A stretch of DNA of 64,000 nt from Shewanella fodinae (GCF_014651955.1 NZ_BMXW01000001.1:267956-331955); one strand, 5' to 3'. Counted from the stretch's first letter, positions 7,564 to 17,462 are shown. Numbers and translations: made by a program. The notes: a model not told the origin generated them from the letters alone.

Positions 7564-10248
7564 CTAGAACTTCTGATTAACAGTTACATAAAGAGTCCTG
7601 CCAAGTACGTCATATAGTCCAGTATTAGCATCACGGAAATCATACCCATCGTTGTACCAGTTTGGTGCTTCTTTATCAAACAAGTTATTAACACCAAGTG
7701 TAATGCTACCATTCCATGGATGTGTATAACTGACCTGCACGTTATGCTTAACATATGAAGGGATATCCTTCAGATAGTCAACGCCATATTCTTCATTACC
7801 AGAATTCTGTGAACTAATATAATAAGTTGTCCACGCAGCACTCCAGTTATCATAATTCCAGTCTACCGATATATTACCACGAAGTTCTGGGTAATCTTGC
7901 AGCCCAGAATAATCGAAGTATTCGGCACCGGCTTCATTCTGTTGCTTGTATTCAAAGATCTTCGAAGCTTCCAGTTTGAAACCGAAGTCGCCCACGCCTG
8001 TTTCGAGTTTGTAACGTGAGACTAAATCGATACCACTGGTCTTCACACCTGACAGGTTACGGTACTGAGAGTGAATGGTCTCAATCTTTCCATCGTCACC
8101 ACGAACAATATATGGAGACCCGCCGTTTTCAACTTCTTCGCGAACCAAATCAGCTACATCAACAACCTCAATTTTGTTGTCATATGTAATGTGGTAATAA
8201 GATGTTTCTAAACTCAGGTTGTCCAGAATGTTCCATACAAAACCTACTGTTGCTGATTCACCTTCTTCTGCTTTCAGATCTGGGTTACCACCGTAGAGAG
8301 TTTTATGCTGTTGACCAGAACGACAATAGTTGGCATCTGTATTGTCGGAACAATAAACCGTATCATAAGTGCTTTCAAAACTCAGCGCTTCACCGGAAAA
8401 CATTTCACCCATATTAGGGGCACGGAAAGATTTACCCCAGCTAGCTCGAACTAGCAAATCATCTATTGGCCGCCAGCTGGCAGACAATTTAGGTACTAAG
8501 TCATCAAAGGTCGAAGATGCATGACCAGAGGCGATATTCCCTTCCTGCTCATACTTTTCATAACGCGCAGCTGCTGACAGATCTATGTTATATGGAAGGT
8601 TAGCTTGTAACTCAACATACACGGAGGTGCGGTCACGCGTGGCATCTACGTCATCACCACCAGATCCTCCAGAAATAATGCCCTGCGCCGATTCTGGATC
8701 ACTCTTCTGCACATACTTGATTTTTTCATACTCAGAACCAAGTACACCAGCCAGGGAGAAATCACCAGAAGTGGCAAGTGTTGTGGATACAAGCCCATCA
8801 ATTTGTGAGCTGATAAACTTACCTTCATATGCACCAGTATGAGACGCTTGGTAATACAGATCTTCCATCTGCGCATTCCAATCAGTGTAACTCATGCCCG
8901 TAGTATTGAAGATATCGTAATCACCAGTATCAATCAGCGACTGAATAATATTGTCGTTGATCAGATTGTAACTAAATTCATTGGTTTTCGAGCGTGTATG
9001 TTGTGCATTAACTTCCCAGTCAATGCCATTACCAATATCAATATAACCTTGCAATCCTAGTAGAGCATCGATTGACGTATTTTCAATACTTGAATCACGT
9101 TCACCGATCTGTACAGAACGCATATACAACGTCATATCTTTACCAGTTGGATTGTTTGGATTATCTGCTGCCATCACTGGATAATTCGTGGAGACAGGAG
9201 TACCTGCATAACGGGCCTGGGTTTCAGATGTGCTTGCCATCAAGCGACCGCGCATAGTTAAATCATCCCCTAACTTATAATTAAAGTTAGAAAGCAGGTT
9301 GTTTTTATTAACATCACCGAATAGCTTGGTAACTTGACCATAGTTATATAAACAACGGCCATTATTTACGCCATCTGTACTATCTACAACATTTTCTGTT
9401 TGACTACATAAATCAGAATTGCCGTAATATGAGTATATTGGGTCACCATCTTCATCTAAGTTTCCGGTATTGTAATAACCATTTGGTACAGAACTGAAAG
9501 AACTAAACCCATAATAATCTGGGTCATTAACTTTCCATATATCACGATCCATCACCGCTTGAGTATCATAGTGCTCAAAAGTCACATTGATGTTACCACG
9601 ATCAGTTGTAAAACCAGTTGCAATGGAAAAACGGTTAGAGTTACCACCTTCAACTTTAGGAACTTCACCATCGTAGTTAAGCTCAACACCATCAAAATCT
9701 TTTTTAGTGATAATATTAATTACCCCTGCAACTGCATCCGAGCCATAAACAGCTGATGCTCCATCACGCAAAATTTCGATGCGTTCTACAATGGCCATAG
9801 GGATAGTGGAAGTATCAGCCACTGTGCCAGAGCTGGAAGAGGTACCAGGCATACGACGCCCATCCAAAAGCACTAGAGTCGCTTGAGCCCCTAATCCACG
9901 CAAATTGATATCACTGGTAGCGCTCGCGCCTGCGCCATAGCCAGACATCCCGCGCCAAGAACCAAAACTGTTGGCGCTAGTGTTATTCAGTACGTCAGCC
10001 ACCGAAGTTTCGCCTGTAACTTTAATGTCAGCAGCAGTGATAACCGTTACAGGAGAAGCTGACTCCATATCGACTTGTTTAATGCGAGAACCTGTAACCT
10101 CAATGCGTTCAACCTTGGCATTTTCGTCCTTATCAGTTTTTTTTTCTTCTTCTGCAGCGATAGCAAAGCCACTTGCAAAAACACCCGTTACCACACTTCC
10201 CAATAATGCATATCTTATCGATTTTGCAAGGAAACCTTTGTTGTTCAT
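7564..10248 (-). CDS. TonB-dependent outer-membrane receptor (Oar-like, large)
   Basis: An 894-residue receptor. The start at 10248 has AGGGAG 6 bases upstream and a signal peptide ending AIAAE. An Asp/Lys/Glu linker leads to the TonB-box region IEVTGSRIK, then the plug domain (about residues 60-180: SPVTVITAADI, LRGLGAQATLVLLDGRR, VERIEILRDGASAVYGSDAV), and a 22-strand-type barrel ending in the aromatic residue of VTVNQKF. The ligand is not predictable from sequence. Receptors of this VTGSRI class often import siderophores, peptides or carbohydrates. Transcription is from the AT-rich region at 10249-10673. The TonB2 complex encoded nearby is a plausible energy source. Confidence 0.9.
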   Translation of the reverse strand: MNNKGFLAKSIRYALLGSVVTGVFASGFAIAAEEEKKTDKDENAKVERIEVTGSRIKQVDMESASPVTVITAADIKVTGETSVADVLNNTSANSFGSWRGMSGYGAGASATSDINLRGLGAQATLVLLDGRRMPGTSSSSGTVADTSTIPMAIVERIEILRDGASAVYGSDAVAGVINIITKKDFDGVELNYDGEVPKVEGGNSNRFSIATGFTTDRGNINVTFEHYDTQAVMDRDIWKVNDPDYYGFSSFSSVPNGYYNTGNLDEDGDPIYSYYGNSDLCSQTENVVDSTDGVNNGRCLYNYGQVTKLFGDVNKNNLLSNFNYKLGDDLTMRGRLMASTSETQARYAGTPVSTNYPVMAADNPNNPTGKDMTLYMRSVQIGERDSSIENTSIDALLGLQGYIDIGNGIDWEVNAQHTRSKTNEFSYNLINDNIIQSLIDTGDYDIFNTTGMSYTDWNAQMEDLYYQASHTGAYEGKFISSQIDGLVSTTLATSGDFSLAGVLGSEYEKIKYVQKSDPESAQGIISGGSGGDDVDATRDRTSVYVELQANLPYNIDLSAAARYEKYEQEGNIASGHASSTFDDLVPKLSASWRPIDDLLVRASWGKSFRAPNMGEMFSGEALSFESTYDTVYCSDNTDANYCRSGQQHKTLYGGNPDLKAEEGESATVGFVWNILDNLSLETSYYHITYDNKIEVVDVADLVREEVENGGSPYIVRGDDGKIETIHSQYRNLSGVKTSGIDLVSRYKLETGVGDFGFKLEASKIFEYKQQNEAGAEYFDYSGLQDYPELRGNISVDWNYDNWSAAWTTYYISSQNSGNEEYGVDYLKDIPSYVKHNVQVSYTHPWNGSITLGVNNLFDKEAPNWYNDGYDFRDANTGLYDVLGRTLYVTVNQKF

Positions 10249-10673
10249 ACTATTCTCCCTTGGACTTTTCAATTTTATAATTGTCAGCGTTTTGGCCGCA
10301 ATTTATGTAAACACAATGCTCACATTTAAGAACATCATGTAAATTCCAACACAAATAAAATCACATAAAAAACATTTTATCAACGCAAATAAAACTATTG
10401 ATAAACACAGAAGAACACTCCAGAATAATCCGGAAGAAACACATAAAAGCATTAAATGTTGAAAATATAAATATTTTCGATATTTTTTTGTAAATTTTAT
10501 GAATTTTATAGATTTTTACTCTGATTTATCAACTCAAATTAGACCTAAACACCAAATGAGCAATTTAATTGAAAAATAGGCAAATTAACAGTTACTTACA
10601 ATATCTCCCGACGAATGTTAATTATTGAAAATCAGTTAAATAATGAAAAATGAAGGGAAACCTGCTTCAGATC
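10249..10673. other. AT-rich intergenic region upstream of the receptor gene, with an inverted repeat
   Basis: About 425 bases without a gene, strongly AT-rich. It contains the inverted repeat TTTATCAA (10376-10383) / TTGATAAA (10398-10405), a possible operator roughly 130 bases upstream of the receptor start. No clear -35/-10 pair or Fur box could be fixed by eye. The polB stop codon lies at its right edge. Confidence 0.5.
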
Positions 10674-13046
10674 TCAGATCAATGTCATCTGCCTGAGAAC
10701 TAGCTGCTCGAAGGACAGCTGCAGAAGCGAAAGCACTGGCTCCGCAATGGGTTTTATCTGTTTATCCAGATAGTAGGAGTAATCAATAGCAGAGCGCCTT
10801 AGCGCTTGAGGTTCCGGGCCATTGACGGTGATGACATAATCGATGCGTTGGCCCTTTTTGCCATATGACGGGTCATTCAAAGCATCGACCTGCATTTGAG
10901 CAGCTTTCACATGCGGGACATTGGATTGATACGCATCGAGTGAACGTCTCAACTGTTTGCTGAACACCAGCTCTTCATCCAATTTACCTTGTTGTAACAA
11001 TTCCGCTTGTGCTGCTAAATACTCTGTTACATCGCAATCGTTAAATAAGCGATGATAAAGTTCATATTGAATACGCTTAGCGAGTGGGCTCCAGTCACTG
11101 CGCACTTGTTCCATCCCTTTAAACACCAGTTCGAGTTCTCCGTCACTACTGCGAACTGCACCGACGTAACGTTTTTTTGAGCCTTCAGAGGAACCTCGCA
11201 ACGTCGGCATCAAAAAACGCTGATAATGACTGTCAAATTCCAACTCCAGCGAGCTATCCAGCGCAAAAGCCTGTTTGATGTGCTCTCGCCACTTCTGCGT
11301 GATGTTCGCGGCAAGTTGGTGCCCAAAAGCCACGGGGTCTTCTATTCCGTGATGTTCACCAAGCCAGACAAATGTGGAGTCGGTGTCACCGTAGATGACC
11401 TGATAGCCTTGCTGCTCAATCCAAGCCTTAGTGGTCTGCATGATCCAGTGGCCGCGCATGGTGATGGAACTGGCAAGCCGCGCATCGTGAAATACGCAGC
11501 CGCGGGAACCCAACACTCCATACAACGAGTTCATGATGATCTTGATGGCCTGGGATAATGGCGCATCTTGATTTAGCTTCGCCTGTTCTCGAGCCTGTGC
11601 TAGCTTTTCCACTAGCTGCGGTAGAATATGCTGTTGTCTGGCAAATCGGGCACCGCGATAACCTTCTACGGTTTCACTGGCTGGCTGCTGCAGTCCAAGG
11701 ATCATACCTAACGGATCAATCAAGAAGGTTCGGATGATAGAGGGATACAGACTTTTAAAATCTAGCACCAGAATATCGCGATATAACCCTGGTATGGAGT
11801 CCATCACATAGCCGCCAGGGCTTTCCAGTCCGTCACTCAGCGGACTCGCTGGGGCAACGTACCCGGCGCGGTGCAGATGCGGTAAATATAGGTTGTTAAA
11901 CGCCGCAACAGAAGCACCTACCCGACCAAACCCTAGTCCGGTTAATTGCGCTCTGGCAATGGCAAATGGCAGTAAATGCGTTTTGCCAAAAATCTCCCAG
12001 ACCAATCGACAATCACTAAGGTTGTAACGGGCTAGTGCCAATTTGTCTTGCTGAAAAAGTCGAGTAATTTCCTGTCCACGATTACCGACATCATGGATCT
12101 GCTTACCTTCACCTAACAGTTGTCGCGATACATATTCCAATGAATAACGGTCAAATTTGTAAAATGCGGCTTTGAGCCAATCAATACCATCAAGGACAAC
12201 GATTCCAGGCAATTGCAGTGTTTCAGGGCGAAATTTGTCTTCTACCAGCCATTCAAGCACAGCACCATCACGGCCAAGAGCAGGGAGTATGCTATGAAAG
12301 GTGAAACGCCGCCATAACAGCGCCAAGTCGAAGGTCACCACCGACCATCCAAGTATCACGTCCGGCTGCCACGCAGCAAACCAAGCGACCGAAGCCGCTA
12401 ACAGTTGTCGCTCATCCGCCACCCAGTCTATCCACTCTTCGGCCGTTTGCTTTGGCCCGACCATAATAACTTTGCGTAAAGGTTGCTTCTGCTCATCCTC
12501 GCCATACAAGCCGATGGAATACAGCTCTCCAGTAAAACTGCATTCCACATCAAGTGACACAACTCTCAGTTTGATATCATCGCCCAAGGTCACGGGGCGC
12601 GCTTTACTAGCAATGAAATGGGTTGCATCATCGTCAGCAAATCGTCCAAAAAATTCGGCATCCAAGGCGATAAAGCGTTCAATCAGATACCGTTGATGAG
12701 GGCGAATTTCTGCTTCATGCAATGCGATATTATGTTCCCGACTCCAACGTTGCAGATCACGAAACAATTTACGGTTATGGCAATATACCGCTGCCATAGG
12801 CTGCTGCTGAAAATCCTTGAGCGACAAAGAGCGACAGGAGATAGTGGGAAATCTGTGAGTTACCGCAGCGACCGCAAATTGTGGAACAAAGGCCACTTGT
12901 GCCTGGTCTGGGACGTCCACGGTCAACGGTCCTGAATCGGTTTTCAAACAGTAACGCAGACTCATACCCTCCGCAGAATATAACGTCTGCCGGGTAAGAA
13001 TGCGGCCTTTGACTGTTGTAAAACCACTGGCGGGCATAAAACACAT
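10674..13046 (-). CDS. polB: DNA polymerase II (family B)
   Basis: A 790-residue family B polymerase, against 783 in E. coli. The 3'-5' exonuclease motifs are present: Exo I as LDVECS with Asp and Glu retained, Exo II as GWSVVTFDL, and Exo III as YNLSDC. The polymerase motifs are also intact: A (LDFKSLYPSIIRTF), B (KIIMNSLYGVLG) and C (YGDTDSTFVWL). It performs SOS-induced DNA synthesis across or past lesions and restarts stalled forks. It is divergent from dinG, and a near-perfect LexA operator between them (13083-13098) is 37 bases from this start. The exact start is uncertain: ATG at 13046 or at 13037. Confidence 0.96.
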   Translation of the reverse strand: MCFMPASGFTTVKGRILTRQTLYSAEGMSLRYCLKTDSGPLTVDVPDQAQVAFVPQFAVAAVTHRFPTISCRSLSLKDFQQQPMAAVYCHNRKLFRDLQRWSREHNIALHEAEIRPHQRYLIERFIALDAEFFGRFADDDATHFIASKARPVTLGDDIKLRVVSLDVECSFTGELYSIGLYGEDEQKQPLRKVIMVGPKQTAEEWIDWVADERQLLAASVAWFAAWQPDVILGWSVVTFDLALLWRRFTFHSILPALGRDGAVLEWLVEDKFRPETLQLPGIVVLDGIDWLKAAFYKFDRYSLEYVSRQLLGEGKQIHDVGNRGQEITRLFQQDKLALARYNLSDCRLVWEIFGKTHLLPFAIARAQLTGLGFGRVGASVAAFNNLYLPHLHRAGYVAPASPLSDGLESPGGYVMDSIPGLYRDILVLDFKSLYPSIIRTFLIDPLGMILGLQQPASETVEGYRGARFARQQHILPQLVEKLAQAREQAKLNQDAPLSQAIKIIMNSLYGVLGSRGCVFHDARLASSITMRGHWIMQTTKAWIEQQGYQVIYGDTDSTFVWLGEHHGIEDPVAFGHQLAANITQKWREHIKQAFALDSSLELEFDSHYQRFLMPTLRGSSEGSKKRYVGAVRSSDGELELVFKGMEQVRSDWSPLAKRIQYELYHRLFNDCDVTEYLAAQAELLQQGKLDEELVFSKQLRRSLDAYQSNVPHVKAAQMQVDALNDPSYGKKGQRIDYVITVNGPEPQALRRSAIDYSYYLDKQIKPIAEPVLSLLQLSFEQLVLRQMTLI

Positions 13047-13082
13047 CCGCTGACATTAAAGGTTTATTAGGATAAGAAATTA

Positions 13083-13098
13083 CTGTTAATATATACAG
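13083..13098. promoter_or_regulatory. LexA (SOS) operator shared by polB and dinG
   Basis: CTGTTAATATATACAG matches the gammaproteobacterial LexA consensus CTGT-N8-ACAG exactly at the conserved positions, within TACTGTTAATATATACAGGA. It lies 37 bases from polB and 24 bases from dinG, both SOS genes, so one dimer site should repress both divergent promoters. Confidence 0.9.
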
Positions 13099-13121
13099 GA
13101 TTATTTTCCAGGATCCATTCA

Positions 13122-15194
13122 ATGCTTGCTGCCAATGTAAAAAACCAGATCCGCGAGATTTATAAGGCAATCTCTAGCGCCCTGCCTAATTTTCGTTCCC
13201 GTCGGGAACAGAATTACATGGTGGCAGAAATCTCAAAGACGTTGGCAGGGGAATATGACAAGCAGCGGCGTATCATCGTTATCGAGGCTGGCACTGGTAT
13301 CGGTAAATCTTTGGCATACATTCTCGGTACCATTCCGCTGGCACTGGCGTCTAAGAAAAAAGTCTGCATCTCCACGGCAACTGTAGCATTGCAAGAGCAG
13401 TTGCTGCACAAGGACCTCCCCTTCTTTTTACAGCACTCGGGTATCGATTTTAAATTCGGACTAGTAAAAGGCCGACAACGCTATGTTTGTCTAGCGAAGC
13501 TGGAGATGCTGATTGGCGAGAGCAGTACAGGACAGATGGCGATGTGGCAAACCAAGCCAGACCAGTCGCAGATACAATCGCTACAACAGCTGTTACAGGA
13601 TTATCGCGCCGGACGCTGGAATGGTGAGTGGGATACGCTGGAAACACCGCTACCTGATCACTTGTGGCAACAGATAGCTTCAGATAAGCACAGTTGTCAT
13701 AAACAATTGGCAAACCATGCAAACTGTCCATTTCACAAAGCGAGAGAAGATCTCGATGAATGGGATGTACTGATTGCCAACCACAGTTTGCTTCTCGCCG
13801 ATCTGGAGTTGGGAGGCGGCGTGATCCTGCCAGAACCGGAAAATCTGTTTTATGTCATTGATGAGGCTCATCATCTGCCGATTGTTGCGCGAGATTTCTC
13901 TAGTGCGCAAGCCACGGTGCGGGGAGCAACAGACTGGTTAGAAAAGGTCGGTAAACTTGCAGGAAAGCTGCAAGCACAGATAAAAAGCAACAATATCATT
14001 GCTCCGGCCCAAGCCATGCTGGATCGCGTTGCAGAGCTCACATCATTACTCAATAAGGTGGCGCATTTTTGCGAAACCCAACCCAAGTTATTTGCTAATG
14101 AAGATCAACGCTGGCGTTTTGAGCACGGCAAATTGCCTGGGGCCTTATTAATCCTGGCGGAAAACCTGTCCACGGCAAGCAGTGATGCCGTCAAACAATT
14201 TAACAAGATGCAGTTGCTGCTCAATGAGAGTTTTAAAGACGGCGAACTCCCTAAGCATCAGGCAGAAGCCTTACTGACTGAATGCGGTTTTATGCTGCAG
14301 CGGCTAGAAAATCTGCAAAAGCTCTGGAAAATGATGGCTCGGGAAGATAATCCCAAAGGCGCCCCACTGGCACGTTGGATTGAGGTGATTTCTGGCAAGC
14401 AGCCTGACTATCTGTGCAGTGCATCGCCAATTGAAGTGGGATTCATGCTGGAAAAAATGCTTTGGGAGAAAGCCGCTGGCGTCGTGTTATGCAGTGCCAC
14501 GCTGCGAGCGCTTAACAGCTTTGAACACTTTACATACCAAGTGGGATTATCACTCAATGATGGCAGTCGCTATCTGGCACTGCAGTCACCATTTGATTTT
14601 GCGAATAACGCGACGTTGTTTTTACCGCAAATGCAAACGGAGCCTGCTGATGACGCTTATACCGATGAACTGGCACAGCAGATCAAAGCGTTGGTCGAAG
14701 AAGAACAAGCAACATTAGTGCTGTTTGCGTCCTACTGGCAAATGGAGAAAGTGACAGAGTTACTTAAAGACAAATTACCAGCCGAGCCGCTTATTCAGGG
14801 CAATGCTCCGCGACAACTGCTACTGGAAACCCATAAGCAGCGTTGTGATAGTGGGCAGCCTAGTATTTTATTCGGCACCGGCAGCTTTTCTGAAGGGTTG
14901 GATTTACCAGGCGATTACCTGACGAATCTTATTGTCACCAAACTCCCATTTGCAGTTCCCACCTCCCCGGTAGAACAGGCACATTCAGAATATATCAAGC
15001 TAAAAGGAGGTAATCCTTTTTTACAATTGACGATTCCCGATGCTAGTCGCAAGCTAATTCAAAGTTGTGGGCGGTTACTACGGAAAGAGGAAGATTATGG
15101 CCGCATTACCATTCTTGATCGCCGTCTGGTCAGCAAGCGTTATGGTAAAGCGCTGTTGGATGCACTGCCCCCCTACCGCCGAGTCATCGAATAA
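13122..15194 (+). CDS. dinG: DinG ATP-dependent DNA helicase
   Basis: A 690-residue XPD-like 5'-3' helicase. Walker A EAGTGIGK is at residues 55-62 and the DEAH box at 247-250; the C-terminal motifs (SEGLDLPGDYLTNL, SCGRLLRKEEDYG) are intact. In E. coli DinG the 4Fe-4S cluster uses four cysteines. Here only three align (Cys123, Cys192, Cys202), and the position of the third E. coli ligand appears to be Ala197, so cluster assembly may be altered. It unwinds D-loops, R-loops and RNA-DNA hybrids after damage. The LexA box lies 24 bases upstream. The TSUP gene begins 12 bases downstream, perhaps in one transcript. Confidence 0.93.
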   Translation: MLAANVKNQIREIYKAISSALPNFRSRREQNYMVAEISKTLAGEYDKQRRIIVIEAGTGIGKSLAYILGTIPLALASKKKVCISTATVALQEQLLHKDLPFFLQHSGIDFKFGLVKGRQRYVCLAKLEMLIGESSTGQMAMWQTKPDQSQIQSLQQLLQDYRAGRWNGEWDTLETPLPDHLWQQIASDKHSCHKQLANHANCPFHKAREDLDEWDVLIANHSLLLADLELGGGVILPEPENLFYVIDEAHHLPIVARDFSSAQATVRGATDWLEKVGKLAGKLQAQIKSNNIIAPAQAMLDRVAELTSLLNKVAHFCETQPKLFANEDQRWRFEHGKLPGALLILAENLSTASSDAVKQFNKMQLLLNESFKDGELPKHQAEALLTECGFMLQRLENLQKLWKMMAREDNPKGAPLARWIEVISGKQPDYLCSASPIEVGFMLEKMLWEKAAGVVLCSATLRALNSFEHFTYQVGLSLNDGSRYLALQSPFDFANNATLFLPQMQTEPADDAYTDELAQQIKALVEEEQATLVLFASYWQMEKVTELLKDKLPAEPLIQGNAPRQLLLETHKQRCDSGQPSILFGTGSFSEGLDLPGDYLTNLIVTKLPFAVPTSPVEQAHSEYIKLKGGNPFLQLTIPDASRKLIQSCGRLLRKEEDYGRITILDRRLVSKRYGKALLDALPPYRRVIE

Positions 15195-15206
15195 GCCGGG
15201 AAATTC

Positions 15207-15980
15207 GTGGAACTAGTTACTCATTCTGGCAATTGGCTGTTGCTTAGCATAGTTGGGGTTATCGCCGGTTTTATTGATGCCGTCGTCGGCGGTGGCGGAT
15301 TGCTGTCAATACCGGCATTATTGACCATTGGCATGCCACCACATATGGCACTTGGCACCAATAAACTCGCGGCAAGCTTTGGTTCATCCATGGCGGCTTA
15401 TACCTATTATCGACAGCAATTGTTGCAGCCCGGATTGTGGCGTTCCAGCTTTGCGGCAACAACTACCGGTGCGTTGTGTGGCAGCATTCTGGTGTATCTG
15501 GTCGATACCTCTTGGCTGGAAAAATTATTGCCAGTGTTGATAATGGTGATTGCGCTATACAGTCTCTTGAGCCGAAAAATTCTTGAGGAAAGTCCCACCA
15601 GCGACAATGAAAAATATCCCAAGCGTAGCCGTAAGATTCTGCAAGGGTTAATATTGGGTGGCTATGATGGATTCGCCGGTCCTGGTATTGGTGCCATCTG
15701 GATAGTAAGCTCCAAAGCACTACATAAACTGTCATTTCTGAAAAGCTGCGCCTTGTCGCGCGCGATGACCTTTGCCAGTAACACTACCGCACTGACGGTA
15801 TTCTTATTACTGGGAAAGGTCGATATTGCGATTGGGTTGTTATTGGGACTAAGCATGATGCTTGGATCATTCGTCGGAGCACATTCAGCCATTCGCTTTG
15901 GTCTGCCGTTTATCCGACCATTGTTTATTACTGTGGTAATAGCGATGGCGCTGCATCTGACCTGGAGCGCTTGGCTATGA
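15207..15980 (+). CDS. TSUP (TauE/SafE, DUF81) family membrane permease
   Basis: A 257-residue integral membrane protein with about eight hydrophobic helices and the two TSUP half-motifs: GFIDAVVGGGGLLSIPAL...MALGTNKLAASFG near the N-terminus and GGYDGFAGPGIGA in the middle. The family exports or imports small sulphur-containing or organic anions; the substrate here is unknown. The start is a GTG at 15207, preceded by CCGGGA. It follows dinG by 12 bases and its stop overlaps the priC start (ATGA), which suggests co-transcription. Confidence 0.85.
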   Translation: MELVTHSGNWLLLSIVGVIAGFIDAVVGGGGLLSIPALLTIGMPPHMALGTNKLAASFGSSMAAYTYYRQQLLQPGLWRSSFAATTTGALCGSILVYLVDTSWLEKLLPVLIMVIALYSLLSRKILEESPTSDNEKYPKRSRKILQGLILGGYDGFAGPGIGAIWIVSSKALHKLSFLKSCALSRAMTFASNTTALTVFLLLGKVDIAIGLLLGLSMMLGSFVGAHSAIRFGLPFIRPLFITVVIAMALHLTWSAWL

Positions 15981-16639
15981 ACCAGTCACAACTGATTGCC
16001 AAGTTGAGAGTACAGTTGCAACAACTGGAACAGCAGGTACTCCAATATGATGCCTCATTGCCTGCACATGATTATAAACTGCTGGAACATTTGGAACGGT
16101 TTAATGATGAGTTATTCCACCAGCATGGAGCCAAACTCACACCTTGTGTGCAGCAGATCCGGGACAATATTAATCAACTGGAAAAACAACTGCAGTTACA
16201 GATGTCTGCTGCCACAGTCGCCAGAACCTGTGAGAGGATCCAAGATCGCTTCTCGGCACTGAAACGAGCCATGGCAACGACTGCTATTGATGTCAAAGAG
16301 CAGCAGCAACAAAAAAACAGCAAACAACGCTATTTCCAGAACAAGCAATCGCAACAGCATCAATCAAGTGGCTTCGACTGGATTGCCAATCAAGTGATGC
16401 ATAGTAGTCACAGACTCTACGAGGAGCTAAATAAACATCTGAATTGGGAGAAAAAAATTTTATTCAAAATCGAACAATTGCAATCGCAACTAGACACCTG
16501 TCATAGTACTGCAAAAATTGCACTTCAAAATGACCTGCTTTTAATGCACCGCCGTTTGGGCAAATGCAGGCAGGCCATCAGTTACATTGAAGATCGCATT
16601 CAAGTGTTCGAACGTCCGCAGCAAAATAACCATCGTTAA
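15977..16639 (+). CDS. priC: Primosomal replication protein PriC (N'')
   Basis: A 220-residue, mostly helical, Gln-rich basic protein starting at the ATG that overlaps the upstream stop (ATGA at 15977-15980). A TTG two codons earlier is less likely. Segments such as LQQLEQQVLQYDASLP, CERIQDRFSALKRAM and LNWEKKILFKIEQLQ match PriC, which reloads DnaB helicase at abandoned forks. It is longer than E. coli PriC (175 residues), mainly through a Gln-rich linker (about residues 107-130). Its place next to dinG and polB makes a replication-repair cluster. Confidence 0.8.
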   Translation: MNQSQLIAKLRVQLQQLEQQVLQYDASLPAHDYKLLEHLERFNDELFHQHGAKLTPCVQQIRDNINQLEKQLQLQMSAATVARTCERIQDRFSALKRAMATTAIDVKEQQQQKNSKQRYFQNKQSQQHQSSGFDWIANQVMHSSHRLYEELNKHLNWEKKILFKIEQLQSQLDTCHSTAKIALQNDLLLMHRRLGKCRQAISYIEDRIQVFERPQQNNHR

Positions 16640-16648
16640 GGAGCAACA

Positions 16649-17338
16649 ATGAAATTCACTTTGACCGCTTCAGCGCTGCTTGCGCTTCTTAGTTCATCCT
16701 CTGTATTTGCGGCCAATCTCAATATTCCTATGTCTTTCGAATATCTGGCACTGGATGGACAAGAGGTCGAAACCAACCATTTCACCCACAAGAGCGAGCT
16801 GACGTTAAGCGAAGGCGAGCATAAAATTGCGATACGTTACAGTGATGTGTATGAAGATGGCATTAGTGATAGCCCTAACTTCGTGAAATCGTCACCTTTT
16901 ATAGTCACCTTGAACGTTAATGGTGATTATCAATATCTGCTCGCCCCCAAAAACAAAGTGGTCAGTCCCAAAGACTATGCAAAAGCGCCGAACGTGGTCA
17001 TTACCCGTAAGGATGGCGGCACGGTAGATTACAGTATTGTACAAACACAGTTGAAAGAAGATTCTTTCGTAAGCAAGTTGCTGGGCACCGATACTGGGGT
17101 GGATATCGATTCTGCATCAGCGGCAGTGACTGCAGGCAAAGAGGTCCCGGTGGCGACAATGCGACAGCCAACGGCGGTAGAAGCTATGACGGCACCGATG
17201 TCCACGACAGAAGCCAATTCTCCCGCCACAAAAGCAGATAGTGCGGCCCATGCCGGACAGATGCTGCAGTATTGGTGGTTACACGCTGATGCGGCCACTC
17301 GCAAAGAGTTTATGAGTTGGGCGATTAAACAGCTGTAA
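16649..17338 (+). CDS. DUF2057 (YccT/CsgI-like) periplasmic protein
   Basis: A 229-residue protein with a signal peptide (residues 1-21, ending VFAAN), a ribosome-binding site AAGGAG 6 bases upstream, and the DUF2057 fold. Typical segments are IPMSFEYLALDGQEV, LSEGEHKIAIRYSDVYED and the C-terminal QMLQYWWLHADAATRKEFMSWA. E. coli YccT of this family affects curli assembly, but no curli genes lie nearby, so the role here is open. An Ala/Thr-rich linker (about residues 155-195) separates the core from the C-terminal helix. It follows priC by 9 bases. Confidence 0.85.
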   Translation: MKFTLTASALLALLSSSSVFAANLNIPMSFEYLALDGQEVETNHFTHKSELTLSEGEHKIAIRYSDVYEDGISDSPNFVKSSPFIVTLNVNGDYQYLLAPKNKVVSPKDYAKAPNVVITRKDGGTVDYSIVQTQLKEDSFVSKLLGTDTGVDIDSASAAVTAGKEVPVATMRQPTAVEAMTAPMSTTEANSPATKADSAAHAGQMLQYWWLHADAATRKEFMSWAIKQL

Positions 17339-17369
17339 TAAGCTAACGCTGTGATCCCGGTCATCTACC

Positions 17370-17393
17370 ACGCCAGCTATTTAAAGCTGGCGT
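17370..17393 (+). terminator. Hairpin after the DUF2057 gene, weak terminator
   Basis: ACGCCAGCT (17370-17378) pairs with AGCTGGCGT (17385-17393) around ATTTAA. It lies 31 bases after the DUF2057 stop but has no U-tract, so termination would be weak or factor-dependent. Confidence 0.5.
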
Positions 17394-17420
17394 TACCTCC
17401 GCATCTTCGCTTTTCCATCT

Positions 17421-17462
17421 AGAAATACCAAGCACTGCACCAGAAATACCAGGCACTGCAGC
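17421..17462. repeat. 21-base tandem duplication at a pseudogene border
   Basis: AGAAATACCAAGCACTGCACC (17421-17441) is followed directly by a copy (17442-17462) differing at two positions. The pair sits exactly where homology to the histone-deacetylase-like pseudogene begins, so it probably marks the deletion or rearrangement that removed the 5' part of that gene. Confidence 0.75.

Noticed and set aside
17421-17462. The 21-base tandem copies considered as a CRISPR or VNTR array
   Set aside because: Only two directly adjacent copies, no spacers and no cas genes; a simple duplication at a deletion border explains it.
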